A stretch of 64,000 nt of DNA from contig NZ_CP059997.1 of assembly GCF_018736145.1 (NCBI RefSeq), positions 681,501 through 745,500 of the forward strand. Direction: 5' to 3'. Position 1 is the first letter of the stretch. The number at the start of each line of letters is the position of its first letter. Under the pieces are notes generated by a model that was not told the DNA's origin, ran no database searches, and worked only from the letters and a program-made list of their open reading frames with translations. This stretch comes from Amycolatopsis sp. CA-230715. GTDB lineage: Bacteria; Actinomycetota; Actinomycetes; Mycobacteriales; Pseudonocardiaceae. A program made the translations under genes and the position numbers. This document shows positions 31,927-40,889 of this stretch, piece by piece.

Positions 31927-33021
31927 TCACGGTTCGACGACACGGGCGAAGAAGTAGACCACACCAGTCGCCTGGTGCCGCACGAGAAGGAGGAATGGGC
32001 GGTCGACCGACACGCTGACCTCGTCGGTCGGCATGGATGTGAGGCGCATCATAGCCGCGGTCGCCGCCGCGCCCTCGAAACCGCGCTCGTCGACGCGCAG
32101 CACGGACTGGTGCAGCACGTCGGAGACCGCCAGGCGCGGATCGGGGCTGAGCCCGCTCAGGTCGGCACCGGGCGCGAACATCGTGCGCACGCCGAGCTGC
32201 GGGAGCGCGCGTGTGAGATCGGTGCGGACGTCGAGGTCGAGCTTCGGCAGCGCGAGGATGACCTGCCGCGGCCGGAGCCCGTCGAGCAGTGCGGCGAGCG
32301 TCGGCGCGTCGAGCGAGGCCTCCTGCGCGGCCAGATCGCCGTCGGGCAGCAGGACGACCGCCTCGGCGCCCCCGATCGCGGGCAGCCCGACGAGCTGCCA
32401 GCCGCTGTCGGCGTGGTAGGTCAGCCGCTCAGACTGGTGCATCGTCGGCACCTCGCGCGGCCCCGACGGCGCCGCGAACACCGCGGGCGCGGTGGCGCCG
32501 TCGGAGAACGGGATCGCCCACGGGCAGCGCAGGTAGAGCGCGTTCACCACGCTGGCCACGGTGTCCGCGGTGACGATCCCGGGCGGGAGCAGCTCGGGGA
32601 TCAGGCCGCGGGTCGTCTCGGCGATGTCCGCGTTGATCATTTCCCTGGCGCGCTCCGGTTCGGTCACGAACGGCGCTTCGGCGACCCTGCCGCCTGGCCA
32701 GGTCGCCAGGTCCCTGGTGTAGTCCGGCTCGATCGGCAGTTGGTCCCACACCCAGAGGGTGTTGGCGACCGCGAGGACGGGTTCGTCGCGGTCCGGCCGC
32801 GGCTCGAGCGTCGCGGCCTCGCGCAGGGGCCGCGCGTCGAAATCGGCGCCGAGCAGGGCGGACAGCTCGTCGGCCGCCTTGCCGCGTGCGGCGCGCGCGA
32901 CGAGGCCGAGCGCGCTGGCCACCGAGTACGGCGAGAAGCACGAGTCGGCCCCGCCCGCGGCGACGACGCGGTGCAGCGCGAGGCTGAAGGTCAGGTGCGA
33001 TGCGGTCGTTCCGTCGGACAC
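31927..33021 (-). CDS. Serpin-family protease inhibitor
   Basis: 364 residues, the normal serpin core length. Features: CFSPYSVASALGLVARAARG, VVNALYLRCPWAIPF, HQSVLRVDERGFEGAAATAAM (hinge and reactive-centre loop) and the closing DRPFLLLVRHQATGVVYFFARVVEP. Inhibitory serpins need small residues through the hinge; here P14 appears to be Phe and P12 Gly, so inhibitory activity is uncertain. No signal peptide is evident, which suggests an intracellular location. Bacterial serpins are sporadic. ATG 33021. Confidence 0.88.
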   Translation of the reverse strand: MSDGTTASHLTFSLALHRVVAAGGADSCFSPYSVASALGLVARAARGKAADELSALLGADFDARPLREAATLEPRPDRDEPVLAVANTLWVWDQLPIEPDYTRDLATWPGGRVAEAPFVTEPERAREMINADIAETTRGLIPELLPPGIVTADTVASVVNALYLRCPWAIPFSDGATAPAVFAAPSGPREVPTMHQSERLTYHADSGWQLVGLPAIGGAEAVVLLPDGDLAAQEASLDAPTLAALLDGLRPRQVILALPKLDLDVRTDLTRALPQLGVRTMFAPGADLSGLSPDPRLAVSDVLHQSVLRVDERGFEGAAATAAMMRLTSMPTDEVSVSVDRPFLLLVRHQATGVVYFFARVVEP

Positions 33022-33034
33022 ACCCGCGACCGTA

Positions 33035-33256
33035 CTACCCGCGCGGGTCCGGCAGGTGCGCGCCGACTTCCGGCGGCGGGACCGGCCGCGCCGCCCCGCC
33101 GGACGGCCCGGACGGACGGGGGCGGCGCGGTTCGCGCACGCCCGCCGCCCCGCCGCGGCCGGGGTTGTCGCGCGGTCCCACCCCGGCGGGAACGCGCCTG
33201 CGCAGGAGCCGACGCACCAGCCGTGGCAGCGCGCCGAGCAAGCGTTTCGGTCTCAT
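33035..33256 (-). CDS. Possible small basic Pro-rich protein
   Basis: A 73-residue frame starting at ATG 33256 with an amphipathic Arg-rich N-terminus (RPKRLLGALPRLVRRLLRRR) and a Pro/Gly-rich tail. It lies in the 294-bp gap between dgt and the serpin, all on one strand. No strong Shine-Dalgarno. It could be a chance frame in GC-rich DNA; no family recognised. Confidence 0.3.
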   Translation of the reverse strand: MRPKRLLGALPRLVRRLLRRRVPAGVGPRDNPGRGGAAGVREPRRPRPSGPSGGAARPVPPPEVGAHLPDPRG

Positions 33257-33315
33257 GCGCCCAGTGTGGCACCGCGCGCGGCGGTTTCCGCCGATTCCGC
33301 TCCCAGCGGAAAGTT

Positions 33316-34590
33316 CTAGCCGTGCCGCCCGAGGTGCCAGGAGTGCCACGCATGGGCTTGGGCGTCGGTGAGCGAGGCGACCTGGTCGACGACCACGCGC
33401 AGCTTCGCGTCGTCACCTCCCGCCGCTTCCCACGCCGTGCGGTAGGCCACGTCCAGCGACTCCGGCGCTCGGGCGGCGAGTACGCGCACCAGCTCGGCGA
33501 GCACCTGGCGCTGCCCTTCCTGCATGGCGAGGCGGCGGGGATCGCTCATCACGTACCGGACGGCGAGCGCCTTCAGCAGCGCCACCTCGGCGGCGACCTG
33601 CTCCGGTACCGCGAGCCGCGCGGCGTACCGGGTGAGCGGGCCCTCGCCCCATTCGTCCCTGGTCGCGGTGACCACCGCGGAGGCGAACCGGCCGACGAGC
33701 TCGCTGGTCAGCTGCTTGAGCGCGACCTGCGCCCCGAGCGACGCGTCGTACCCGGTCTTCGCCAGCTCCGCCACCACGGGCAGCGCGGCCAGTTCGCGCG
33801 CCGCATCCTCCACAGTGGACACCGACTGGGCGGAGAAGTGCTTGGTGGCCAGCTCCGCGACCGCGGCGCGCTCCTCGGCGTCGGTCAGGACGTGCAGCGA
33901 GATGCGGCCGGCGAGCACGCCGTCCTCCACGTCGTGCACCGAGTAGGCCACGTCGTCGGCCCAGTCCATGATCTGCGCTTCGAGACAGGTCAGCCCGGCG
34001 GGCGCCCCCTCGCGCAGCCATTCGAAGGCGCCGGAATCGTCGGCGTAGGCGCCGAACTTCCGGCCGGGGCGCTCACCCCGCCGCCACGGGTACTTCGTCG
34101 TCGCGTCGAGGCACGCCCTGGTCAGGTTCAGGCCCACCGCCATGCCGTCGACGGTGAGCGCCTTCGGCTCCAGCCTGGTGAGGATCCGCAACGTCTGCGC
34201 GTTGCCCTCGAACCCGCCGCAGCGCTCGGCGACGGCGTCGAGCGCGTTCTCGCCGTTGTGGCCGAACGGCGGGTGCCCGATGTCGTGCGCGAGCCCCGCG
34301 GTGTCCACCAGGTCGGGATCGGCGCCCAGCTCCTCGGCGATCCCCCTGCCGATCTGCGCGACCTCGAGCGAATGCGTCAGCCGCGTCCGCGGCGCGCCGC
34401 TGATCTCGGTGCCCTCGCCCGGCCCGACCACCTGGGTCTTCCCGGCGAGCCGCCGCAGCGCGGCGGAATGCAGGACGCGGGCCCTGTCCCTCGCGAAGGC
34501 GCTCCGCCCGTCGGCGCGCGTGCCCGGCAGCGCGGCGCCCTTGGCGGCTTCGGCGAGGCGGCGCCGCAGATCGTGCTCGGTGTAGGTCAC
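33316..34590 (-). CDS. dgt: Deoxyguanosinetriphosphate triphosphohydrolase-like HD hydrolase
   Basis: 424 residues. HD-domain metal site: RLTHSLEVAQIG (H...), GLAHDIGHPPFGHNGE (HD) and, further on, QIMDWADDVAYSVHDVEDG. Hydrolyses dNTPs to deoxynucleoside and triphosphate, a dNTP-pool control enzyme. It starts at GTG 34590. In mycobacteria this gene also sits near dnaG, which supports the backbone assignment. Confidence 0.92.
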   Translation of the reverse strand: MTYTEHDLRRRLAEAAKGAALPGTRADGRSAFARDRARVLHSAALRRLAGKTQVVGPGEGTEISGAPRTRLTHSLEVAQIGRGIAEELGADPDLVDTAGLAHDIGHPPFGHNGENALDAVAERCGGFEGNAQTLRILTRLEPKALTVDGMAVGLNLTRACLDATTKYPWRRGERPGRKFGAYADDSGAFEWLREGAPAGLTCLEAQIMDWADDVAYSVHDVEDGVLAGRISLHVLTDAEERAAVAELATKHFSAQSVSTVEDAARELAALPVVAELAKTGYDASLGAQVALKQLTSELVGRFASAVVTATRDEWGEGPLTRYAARLAVPEQVAAEVALLKALAVRYVMSDPRRLAMQEGQRQVLAELVRVLAARAPESLDVAYRTAWEAAGGDDAKLRVVVDQVASLTDAQAHAWHSWHLGRHG

Positions 34591-34607
34591 CGGGCAAGCC
34601 TAGGACT

Positions 34608-35261
34608 TCAGCCGACGGTGGTGCCGCCGATTTCGTCCGCGGGGCTCTTGGTGAGCAGGTAGAACAGCAGGGCGCCGGTCTCGCGGTAGATGTACATCGC
34701 CTGGCGCTCCCTGGTCTTCACCATGGGCCCGGTGTGCGTCGGCGAGCTGCGCGTGTCGAGCCCGGAGTCGTCGGCCATGGTCATCGCGCGCAGCGAATGC
34801 CACGGGTCGCTGACCACCACCGCGGTCCGCCAGCCCCGGTCCCGCACCGCGGTGGCCACCGCGCGCAGGCTGCCGAGGGTGTCGCTGCCCTCGCCCACCA
34901 CCATCGTCGACGCGCGGGGCACACCGGCTTCGCGGAGCCACTTCGCGCCGGCGTCGGCCTCGGTGAACCGGTCACCCGCCTTGTTGCCGCCCGTGGTGAC
35001 GACGGTCTTCGCGACGCCCGCGTCGTACAGCGTCTTCGCGTGCTGCAACCGCGCTTGGAACACCTCGGAGGGTTTGCCGTTGTACTGCGCGGCACCCAGC
35101 ACGATGATCACGTCGGCGTTCGCCCTGTCGTCGACGCGCGCCACCTGCCACACGCGGAACGCGGTGCCGCCGATCACGAGCGCGACGACGACGACCGTGC
35201 CGAACACGGCGCGGCGCACCCAGGTCGCCTTCGTGGGCCGGATCGGCGGGGACGTGTTCAT
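34608..35261 (-). CDS. YdcF/DUF218-family membrane protein
   Basis: 217 residues. One N-terminal helix (AVFGTVVVVALVIGGTAF) and then the DUF218 domain: ADVIIVLGAAQYNGKPSEVFQARL, TGGNKAGDRFTEADAGAKWL, VVVSDPWHSLRAM. DUF218 proteins such as SanA/YdcF are linked to envelope integrity; the chemistry is unknown. ATG 35261 begins just before the helix; a longer upstream frame is low-complexity. Confidence 0.85.
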   Translation of the reverse strand: MNTSPPIRPTKATWVRRAVFGTVVVVALVIGGTAFRVWQVARVDDRANADVIIVLGAAQYNGKPSEVFQARLQHAKTLYDAGVAKTVVTTGGNKAGDRFTEADAGAKWLREAGVPRASTMVVGEGSDTLGSLRAVATAVRDRGWRTAVVVSDPWHSLRAMTMADDSGLDTRSSPTHTGPMVKTRERQAMYIYRETGALLFYLLTKSPADEIGGTTVG

Positions 35262-35762
35262 CGGGACGATTCTCGCAGAGCCGCACCTCCCGCCCGCGCC
35301 ACCGGGGGTGGGTGCGCGTGGCGGGCGCCGTCCGCGCTCGGGGGCACGAGGAATCGGTCCGCCCGCGACGGGCGGGCGGAGCATGACGAATAACAATTTT
35401 TCGGCGACTTCTTTGGTAACCGATCACAAAAACGCGAATGCCGCCCGGCACGCTGCGGCAATTCGCCGGAACCTCGGTTACCCTCGCGTAAAGAGTGCGC
35501 CTCCGGCCGAGGGTGCCGGGCAAATCGCCGGGATCCACCAGGCGCACGCCGTGATCGCCGTGATCCGCCGAATCACGTAACGCCGGATTCCGCCATGAAC
35601 AACCGTGAAACCGAAGACCCTCCGTTGGTAGGTACCGGACCCGGCGCGCCGGGCGCATCCTTTTCACACCTCCGGCCCCCATTCTCGGCCAGTGAATCGG
35701 GAAACCATTCCTGGAATGGCAGGCCGGAGCCCCCCTCCCTGCTCATGTGAAGGAGTTCCGGT
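35262..35762. other. Intergenic stretch without a convincing gene
   Basis: 501 bp between the divergent YdcF-like and secreted-protease genes. Its base composition around 35380-35600 is less GC-biased than coding DNA here. A frame at 35383-35580 lacks GC3 bias and a Shine-Dalgarno and is rejected. CCATTC-CTG-GAATGG (35705-35719), an inverted repeat about 45 bp before the protease start, may be an operator. Confidence 0.5.
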
Positions 35763-36359
35763 GTGAAGACCAAGATTCCGGTCCTGCGCGGACTGGCGGT
35801 GAGCTGCGCGGCGGTCACCGCCCTGCTCGCCGCGCAGGCGCCGAGCGAGGCGGCACCGTCGACCACCGCGGCCACCGACCTGGACATCAGCATGCAGGCC
35901 CAGGAGAAGAACCAGTGGTGCTGGGACGCGAGCGGCAACACGATCGCCGACTACTTCGGGCACACGCTGTCCCAGACGAAGTTCTGCCAGATCGCGCACA
36001 ACGAGTCCGGTTCGGACTGCTCGAACCAGCAGGGCTACCTCAGCGATCAGCAGCGCGTGTTCCGCTACCTCGGCTTCCGCAACGCGGGCACCTACAACTC
36101 CAACGGCTACACGCTGAGCTTCTCCGGGATCAAGCAGCAGATCGACGCGCGCCACCCGATCGGCACCCGCATCGGCTGGAGCTCCGGCGGCGGCCACATG
36201 CACGTCCTCTACGGCTACGACAACTCCAACGGGGTGACGAAGGTCGAGTACGGCGATCCGTGGCCGAGCAACCGGCGCTACAACTCCATGAACTACAGCT
36301 CCTACCGGTCCAACAACTCCTTCACCTGGACCCACACCGTGTACGGAATCGAGGGATGA
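35763..36359 (+). CDS. Secreted papain-like (C39-like) cysteine protease
   Basis: 198 residues with a signal peptide (about 1-30). The catalytic Cys is in NQWCWDASG (Cys53) and the His in SGGGHMHVLYGYD (His145 or 147). An acidic or Asn partner would be near YGDPW. This is the Peptidase_C39_2/staphopain-like fold, short for the family. GTG 35763 has AAGGAG upstream. The next gene's ATG overlaps this stop (ATGA), so the two are translationally coupled and may function as a pair. Confidence 0.82.
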   Translation: MKTKIPVLRGLAVSCAAVTALLAAQAPSEAAPSTTAATDLDISMQAQEKNQWCWDASGNTIADYFGHTLSQTKFCQIAHNESGSDCSNQQGYLSDQQRVFRYLGFRNAGTYNSNGYTLSFSGIKQQIDARHPIGTRIGWSSGGGHMHVLYGYDNSNGVTKVEYGDPWPSNRRYNSMNYSSYRSNNSFTWTHTVYGIEG

Positions 36360-37147
36360 GCGCGATGAGGAAGCACCTGGTACGCGCGGCCTTGGTGTTC
36401 GGCGCGGGCGCGCTGCTGGCGCTCGGCCCCGGCGAGGCGTTCGCCGCCGACGGTCCCGCGGGCGCCCCTAGCGGGCAGGACCTCGCGGTGATCAGCGGGG
36501 TCGTCGGCGGCAAGAGCACCATCGACCGGCTCGCCACCACGAAGTTCCCCGGTGCCGCGACGGTCAGCGCCGAGGCGGCGTCGCGGACCGCGCAGGCCGA
36601 CGTCACGAAGCCGGTCAGCGTGTACGAGCCGACCGCGGAGTTCATCGCGGGCAAGTCCTCGGTGCCCGCCGCGCTTTCCTACGTCGCGGTGCCCGCGCGG
36701 ACGGGCGACGGCTCGGTCGCCACGGTGTGGGCGCAGCGCGAAGCGGGTTCGTGGTCGGTGTTCAACGTCGCGTCCGGTGATGTCGAAAACCGGCTCGCTT
36801 CGGCCGCTGGCAAGGGTTATCTCGTGCACGAGCCGCAGGTCAACGCCTGGTACTCGGTGGAAGGCGACACCGTCACCGTGCTCGACGGCTCGGTGACCGG
36901 GGTCGCCACCGGCACCAGGATGAGCGTCGCCGCCTACCGCGCGGCGCTACACGACCGGTACGCCGACAAGCTGCCCGGCTCGGCGTACGACCGCTCCGGC
37001 GCGGGCGGCGGGTACACCATGGCCGTGGCCGCGAAGCCCGCCTCGGCGGAGCCGGAATCGTCGACCGCCTGGTTCGTGGCCGGTGGCGCGGTCCTCGCGC
37101 TGCTCGTCGCGGGCTCGGTGGTCGCGATCCGCGTCCGCCGGAACTGA
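36356..37147 (+). CDS. Membrane-anchored partner of the secreted protease, unknown
   Basis: 263 residues: a signal peptide (VRAALVFGAGALLALG, cleavage near AFAADG), an extracellular domain without a recognised family, and a C-terminal helix (WFVAGGAVLALLVAGSVVAI) ending RVRRN. So it is a type I membrane protein with its bulk outside. ATG 36356 overlaps the protease stop; ATG 36365 is a close alternative. Coupling suggests it is an inhibitor, substrate or anchor for the protease, but that is inference. Confidence 0.7.
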   Translation: MSAMRKHLVRAALVFGAGALLALGPGEAFAADGPAGAPSGQDLAVISGVVGGKSTIDRLATTKFPGAATVSAEAASRTAQADVTKPVSVYEPTAEFIAGKSSVPAALSYVAVPARTGDGSVATVWAQREAGSWSVFNVASGDVENRLASAAGKGYLVHEPQVNAWYSVEGDTVTVLDGSVTGVATGTRMSVAAYRAALHDRYADKLPGSAYDRSGAGGGYTMAVAAKPASAEPESSTAWFVAGGAVLALLVAGSVVAIRVRRN

Positions 37148-37152
37148 CCGGT

Positions 37153-37191
37153 GGCCGTGGTGCCGGGAGGTGCGGGCCCGGCACCACGGCC
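37153..37191 (+). terminator. Strong stem-loop terminator
   Basis: A perfect 15-bp stem (37153-37167/37177-37191) with a 9-nt loop follows the membrane-partner gene. The U-tract is weak. Confidence 0.7.
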
Positions 37192-37231
37192 TCCGTTGCG
37201 GATGGCGGGGCCGCGGGCGAGAATGCGCGCC

Positions 37232-38290
37232 ATGCCCCGCCATTCCGCGCCGGGTCCGGCCTCGACCGGCCGCGTCCCGCCGGATTCGATCGCGCTGAGC
37301 GAAGTCGACCTCGCCCTCGTCGAAGCGCTTCAACTGGACCCGCGAGCGCCGTGGACGAGGATCGCCGGCGCCATCGGGATCGACGCCACCACCGCGGCGC
37401 GGCGGTGGGAGCGGCTCCATTCCGCCGGGCTGGCCTGGCTGACCGCCTACACGACCACGCCGACCACCACCATCGGCTACCTCGACCTCGCCTGCCGCCC
37501 CGACGCGCTGCCCGCGCTGACCGAGGAGCTGTGCCGGTGGCCCTCGGTGTTCAGCGTCGAGCGCACCACCGGCCGCTACCAGCTGTTGCTCGGCGTGACC
37601 ACCCACGACCTCGCCGCGCTGGACGCACTGGTCACCGGCCGCGTCGGCGAACTGACCGGCGTCGACTCGACCCGGCTCGCGATCGCCACCAAGGTCTACC
37701 GGGAAGGCAGCGGCTGGCTGGTCAGGGCGCTGGCGCCGGAACAGCGCGCCGTACTGGACGACACCGCCGCCCAGGCCCGCGCGCTCGTGCCGGGGCGCTG
37801 GAACGACGCCACCGTGGCGACCCTGCTGGAGGCGCTCAGCGTCGACGGGCGCCGCAGCTGCGCCGATCTCGCGCGGGACTGCGGGATGAGCGAGTCCGCC
37901 GTGCGCCGCGTGCTCGGCCGCATGCTCCGCAACCACGAACTGGACTTCCGGTGCGATCTCGCGAACGGCCTCGCGGGCTGGCCGGTGATCGCGACCTACC
38001 GGCTGGACGTGCCGGGCGACCAGCTCGACCGGATCGCGCGGGCACTGGCCACCCGGCCCGAAACGCGGCTGTGCGTCACGGTCACCGGCGAGCACAACCT
38101 CATCCTGACGGTGTGGCTGCACGCCCCCGTGGAATGCGGCGCTTTCGAAGCGCAGCTCGCCACCGCGGCCCCCGAGGCGCGGGTGGTGGACCGGGTCGTC
38201 ACGATCCGCATGCCCAAGCGCATGGGGCGCCTGCTCGCGAGCAACGGCACCGCCGTCGGGCAGGTCCCGATCATCCCCGCGCGCACGTGA
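37232..38290 (+). CDS. Lrp/AsnC-family regulator with two fused modules
   Basis: 352 residues, about twice the usual 150. Module 1 has an HTH (DLALVEALQLDPRAPWTRIAGAIGIDATTAARRW written here as two parts: DLALVEALQLDPRAPWTRIA and GAIGIDATTAARRW) and a RAM-like ligand domain. Module 2 repeats the pattern with an HTH at about 195-235 (LLEALSVDGRRSCADLARDC, GMSESAVRRVLG) and another RAM-like domain. Such proteins act as pseudo-dimers. ATG 37232 or ATG 37223 may start it. No obvious target operon is adjacent. Confidence 0.8.
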   Translation: MPRHSAPGPASTGRVPPDSIALSEVDLALVEALQLDPRAPWTRIAGAIGIDATTAARRWERLHSAGLAWLTAYTTTPTTTIGYLDLACRPDALPALTEELCRWPSVFSVERTTGRYQLLLGVTTHDLAALDALVTGRVGELTGVDSTRLAIATKVYREGSGWLVRALAPEQRAVLDDTAAQARALVPGRWNDATVATLLEALSVDGRRSCADLARDCGMSESAVRRVLGRMLRNHELDFRCDLANGLAGWPVIATYRLDVPGDQLDRIARALATRPETRLCVTVTGEHNLILTVWLHAPVECGAFEAQLATAAPEARVVDRVVTIRMPKRMGRLLASNGTAVGQVPIIPART

Positions 38291-38305
38291 CCGCGGGCGG
38301 CCCCG

Positions 38306-38911
38306 CTAGAGCCAGCCGCGTTCTTCGCTCAACCGCACCGCTTCCGCCCTTGTCCGCGCGCCCGTCTTCCCGATCGCCGAGGACAGGTGGTTGCGCACGG
38401 TTCCCTCCGAAAGGAACAGCTTCTTCGCCACGTCGGCGACCGTACTGCCGTCCCTTGCCGCCTCCAGCACCTCGCGTTCGCGCACGGTGAGCGGGCTCGC
38501 CCCGGTGGCGAGCGATTCGGCCGCCAGCGCGGGATCGACCACCCGGAGTCCACTGTGGACACGGCGGACCGCGTCCACGAGCTGTTCCGGTGACGAGTCC
38601 TTCACCACGAACCCCGCGGCGCCCGCGGCCATCGCCCTCGACAGGTAACCCGGCCTGCCGAAGGTGGTGCAGATGATCACCCGGCACGACGGCAGCGCCG
38701 CGGTCAGCTCCGCGGCCGCGGTCAGCCCGTCCTTGCCCGGCATCTGCACGTCCAGCAGCGCCACGTCCGGCGTGGTCTCCTTCGCCGCGGCCAGCACCTC
38801 GTCGCCGGACCCGACCTGCGCGACGACCTCGACATCGGGTTCCAGCCCGAGCACGGTCGCCAGCGCGCCCCGCACCATCGCCTGGTCGTCGGCGAGCAGC
38901 ACCTTGATCAC
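38306..38911 (-). CDS. NarL/DesR-type response regulator
   Basis: 201 residues. Receiver domain with the phospho-acceptor Asp54 (ALLDVQMPG), the acidic pair near residues 8-9, and Lys in VVKD. The C-terminal LuxR HTH is LTVREREVLEAARDGSTVAD followed by LFLSEGTVRNHLS. Its ATG overlaps the kinase stop by 4 bp, so the pair is coupled. It likely controls the ABC exporter upstream in the same operon. Confidence 0.93.
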   Translation of the reverse strand: MIKVLLADDQAMVRGALATVLGLEPDVEVVAQVGSGDEVLAAAKETTPDVALLDVQMPGKDGLTAAAELTAALPSCRVIICTTFGRPGYLSRAMAAGAAGFVVKDSSPEQLVDAVRRVHSGLRVVDPALAAESLATGASPLTVREREVLEAARDGSTVADVAKKLFLSEGTVRNHLSSAIGKTGARTRAEAVRLSEERGWL

Positions 38912-40116
38912 GCGAAACCCCCGGCGGGTTCCACGCGCGCCGACGGCGCGGCGGCGGGCTCCGACGGCAACGGCACCTCCGCGCGCACCACGAACCCGCC
39001 GCGCGGCCGCGCCGACGCGGTCAGCGTCCCGCCCACCGCACCGAGCCGCTCGGTGAGCCCGTTCAACCCGTTCCCGCTCGGCACCGATCCGGCCGCCTTC
39101 CCGTCGTCGGAGATCTCGACCCAGTTCCGCCCCAGCCGGATCTGCGCCCGCTTGGCGCCGGAATGCCGGATCACGTTCGTCACCGCCTCGCGCACCACGT
39201 AGCCGAAGGGGCCCTGCAAACTCGGCTCCACGTTGTCGACCGCGTGCGGGAGGTCGGCGTCGATCTCGGCCGCCCGCAGCGCCGCGCGCGCCCCGACGAT
39301 CTCCGCGGACAACGACACCTCACGGTAGTCCGACACGGTGGCCCGCACGTCCGACAGCGCGCTGCGCGAAAGCCCTTCCACCTCGTGGATCTCGGTGATC
39401 GCCTGCTGCGCGTCTCCGCCGCGTTCGAGGATCTTGCGCGCCAGGCCCGCCTTCACGGTGATCGTGGTGAGGCTGTGGCCGAGCACGTCGTGCAGGTCCC
39501 TCGCCAGCCGCGCCCGTTCCTCGGCCACCGCCAGCGTGCTGATCTCGGCGTTCGCGATCTCCAGCCTGCGCACCGCCCTGACCAGCCTCGCCATGAAGAA
39601 CACGGCGGAGGTGATCGAGGTGACCGTGATGAGGTCGCTCAGCTGCTCGCCGAACCGTCCTTCGAGCCAGGTCACCCCGAAGAGCACCAGCAGGGCGCCG
39701 CCGTCGAGGATCAGCCCCCACGCGGCGGGAAGCGTGAACACCACCACGAGCGAGGCGTAGAGCAGGATGTACGGCGATTTCGTCACCACGGCCAGCACGG
39801 TCCCGATCGACAGCATCGCGACCGGGTGCGCGAACATGAGCCACCGCGGGCCGGGCGCTTGGACCGACGGGAACGTGGCGTAGAGGACCCCGTACACGAG
39901 GAACAAGCCGCCGATGACGTAGTTGGACACCGTCACCGGCGGCTTCGCCAGTTCGATGAAGCTCGGGATGTAGGAGGGAAGCAGGAACACGCAGCTGACG
40001 ACCACCCACCGCACCGGGTGAAAGTGCGATCCGTTCCGGTCGACCGGAACGTCGCCCCACCACGCCTCTTTGGTGTCGAGGCCGACTGACGGCCCGTGCT
40101 TCTCGCTCAGCGTCAT
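38908..40116 (-). CDS. DesK-type sensor histidine kinase
   Basis: 402 residues. About five membrane helices, then a HisKA_3 domain with phospho-His209 (RDLHDVLGHSLTT) and an HATPase (REAVTNVIRHSGA, NGLNGLTERLGAVGG). This is the membrane-sensing class partnered by NarL-type regulators; bilayer state or an exported drug are candidate signals. ATG 40116 with AAGGA upstream is preferred; GTG 40143 is in frame. Confidence 0.9.
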   Translation of the reverse strand: MTLSEKHGPSVGLDTKEAWWGDVPVDRNGSHFHPVRWVVVSCVFLLPSYIPSFIELAKPPVTVSNYVIGGLFLVYGVLYATFPSVQAPGPRWLMFAHPVAMLSIGTVLAVVTKSPYILLYASLVVVFTLPAAWGLILDGGALLVLFGVTWLEGRFGEQLSDLITVTSITSAVFFMARLVRAVRRLEIANAEISTLAVAEERARLARDLHDVLGHSLTTITVKAGLARKILERGGDAQQAITEIHEVEGLSRSALSDVRATVSDYREVSLSAEIVGARAALRAAEIDADLPHAVDNVEPSLQGPFGYVVREAVTNVIRHSGAKRAQIRLGRNWVEISDDGKAAGSVPSGNGLNGLTERLGAVGGTLTASARPRGGFVVRAEVPLPSEPAAAPSARVEPAGGFA

Positions 40117-40148
40117 TCGGAGCGCGTTCCTTCCCGTCGGCACGCCGT

Positions 40149-40889
40149 TCAGACGCGTGCGCTGTCCTTACGGTAGCGGCGCACGACCGCCGCACCCAGC
40201 ACCACCGTCCACCCGCCGAGCACCAGCGCCGCCGTCCCGAGGCCCACCGTCAGGTCCTGGGTGATCACGCCGCGCCCGATCTGGGTGAGCCAGTAGGTTG
40301 GCATCACCTGCGCCACGTCGTGCAGCCACGACGGCATCGTGTCGATCGGGATCCACACCCCGCCGAGAAGCCCCATCCCCATCGTCACCAGCATGGTCAC
40401 CGGCTGCATCGAGTCCGGCGTGCCGAACTGCGCCAGCAGCAGGCCGAGCAGGACGAACGGGACGCCGCCGATCCACAGGCCCAGCACGATCCTCAGCCAG
40501 CCCGCCGCGTCGAGGTGCACCCCTTCGACCAGCGATCCGATGAGCGGCACCACGACCAGCACGGGCAGCCCGACGGCCATCCCCGACACCGTCTTCGCGG
40601 TGAGGTAGCCGGGCCCGGACAACGGGGTCAGGCGCAACTGCCGCTGCCAGCCCGAAGCCCGTTCGAACGCCAGTTTCGCGCCGCTGGACATCGCGGCGGC
40701 GAACACGCCGAAGGCGATCATGTTGACCATCAGCACGCCGACCACGGCGGGCCGCGACGGATCGTCGGCCTTCACGAAAACGTTGGCCTGCAAGAGAAAC
40801 ATCAGCACCGGGAAGGCCACCGCGAAGATCACGAACCGCGGCTGGCGGTACGGGCGGCGGATCTCGGTCAGCAGGTAGGTCAGGCTCAT
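40149..40889 (-). CDS. ABC-2-type transporter permease
   Basis: 246 residues and six helices. It matches ABC-2 permeases (FGVFAAAMSSGAKLAFERASGWQRQLRLTPL; LGLLLAQFGTPDSMQPVTML in two parts of the chain). Its ATG overlaps the ATPase stop. With the ATPase it should form a drug or lipid exporter, controlled by the downstream DesK/DesR-type pair. Confidence 0.9.
   Translation of the reverse strand: MSLTYLLTEIRRPYRQPRFVIFAVAFPVLMFLLQANVFVKADDPSRPAVVGVLMVNMIAFGVFAAAMSSGAKLAFERASGWQRQLRLTPLSGPGYLTAKTVSGMAVGLPVLVVVPLIGSLVEGVHLDAAGWLRIVLGLWIGGVPFVLLGLLLAQFGTPDSMQPVTMLVTMGMGLLGGVWIPIDTMPSWLHDVAQVMPTYWLTQIGRGVITQDLTVGLGTAALVLGGWTVVLGAAVVRRYRKDSARV

Noticed and set aside
35383..35580. A 65-codon frame in the spacer before the secreted protease
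   Set aside because: Third-position GC is much lower than in real genes here, there is no Shine-Dalgarno and the product has no recognisable features.
35397..35762. Possible c-di-AMP (ydaO-type) riboswitch before a secreted hydrolase
   Set aside because: I could not find the conserved core elements; only short GGTTACC-like fragments are present.
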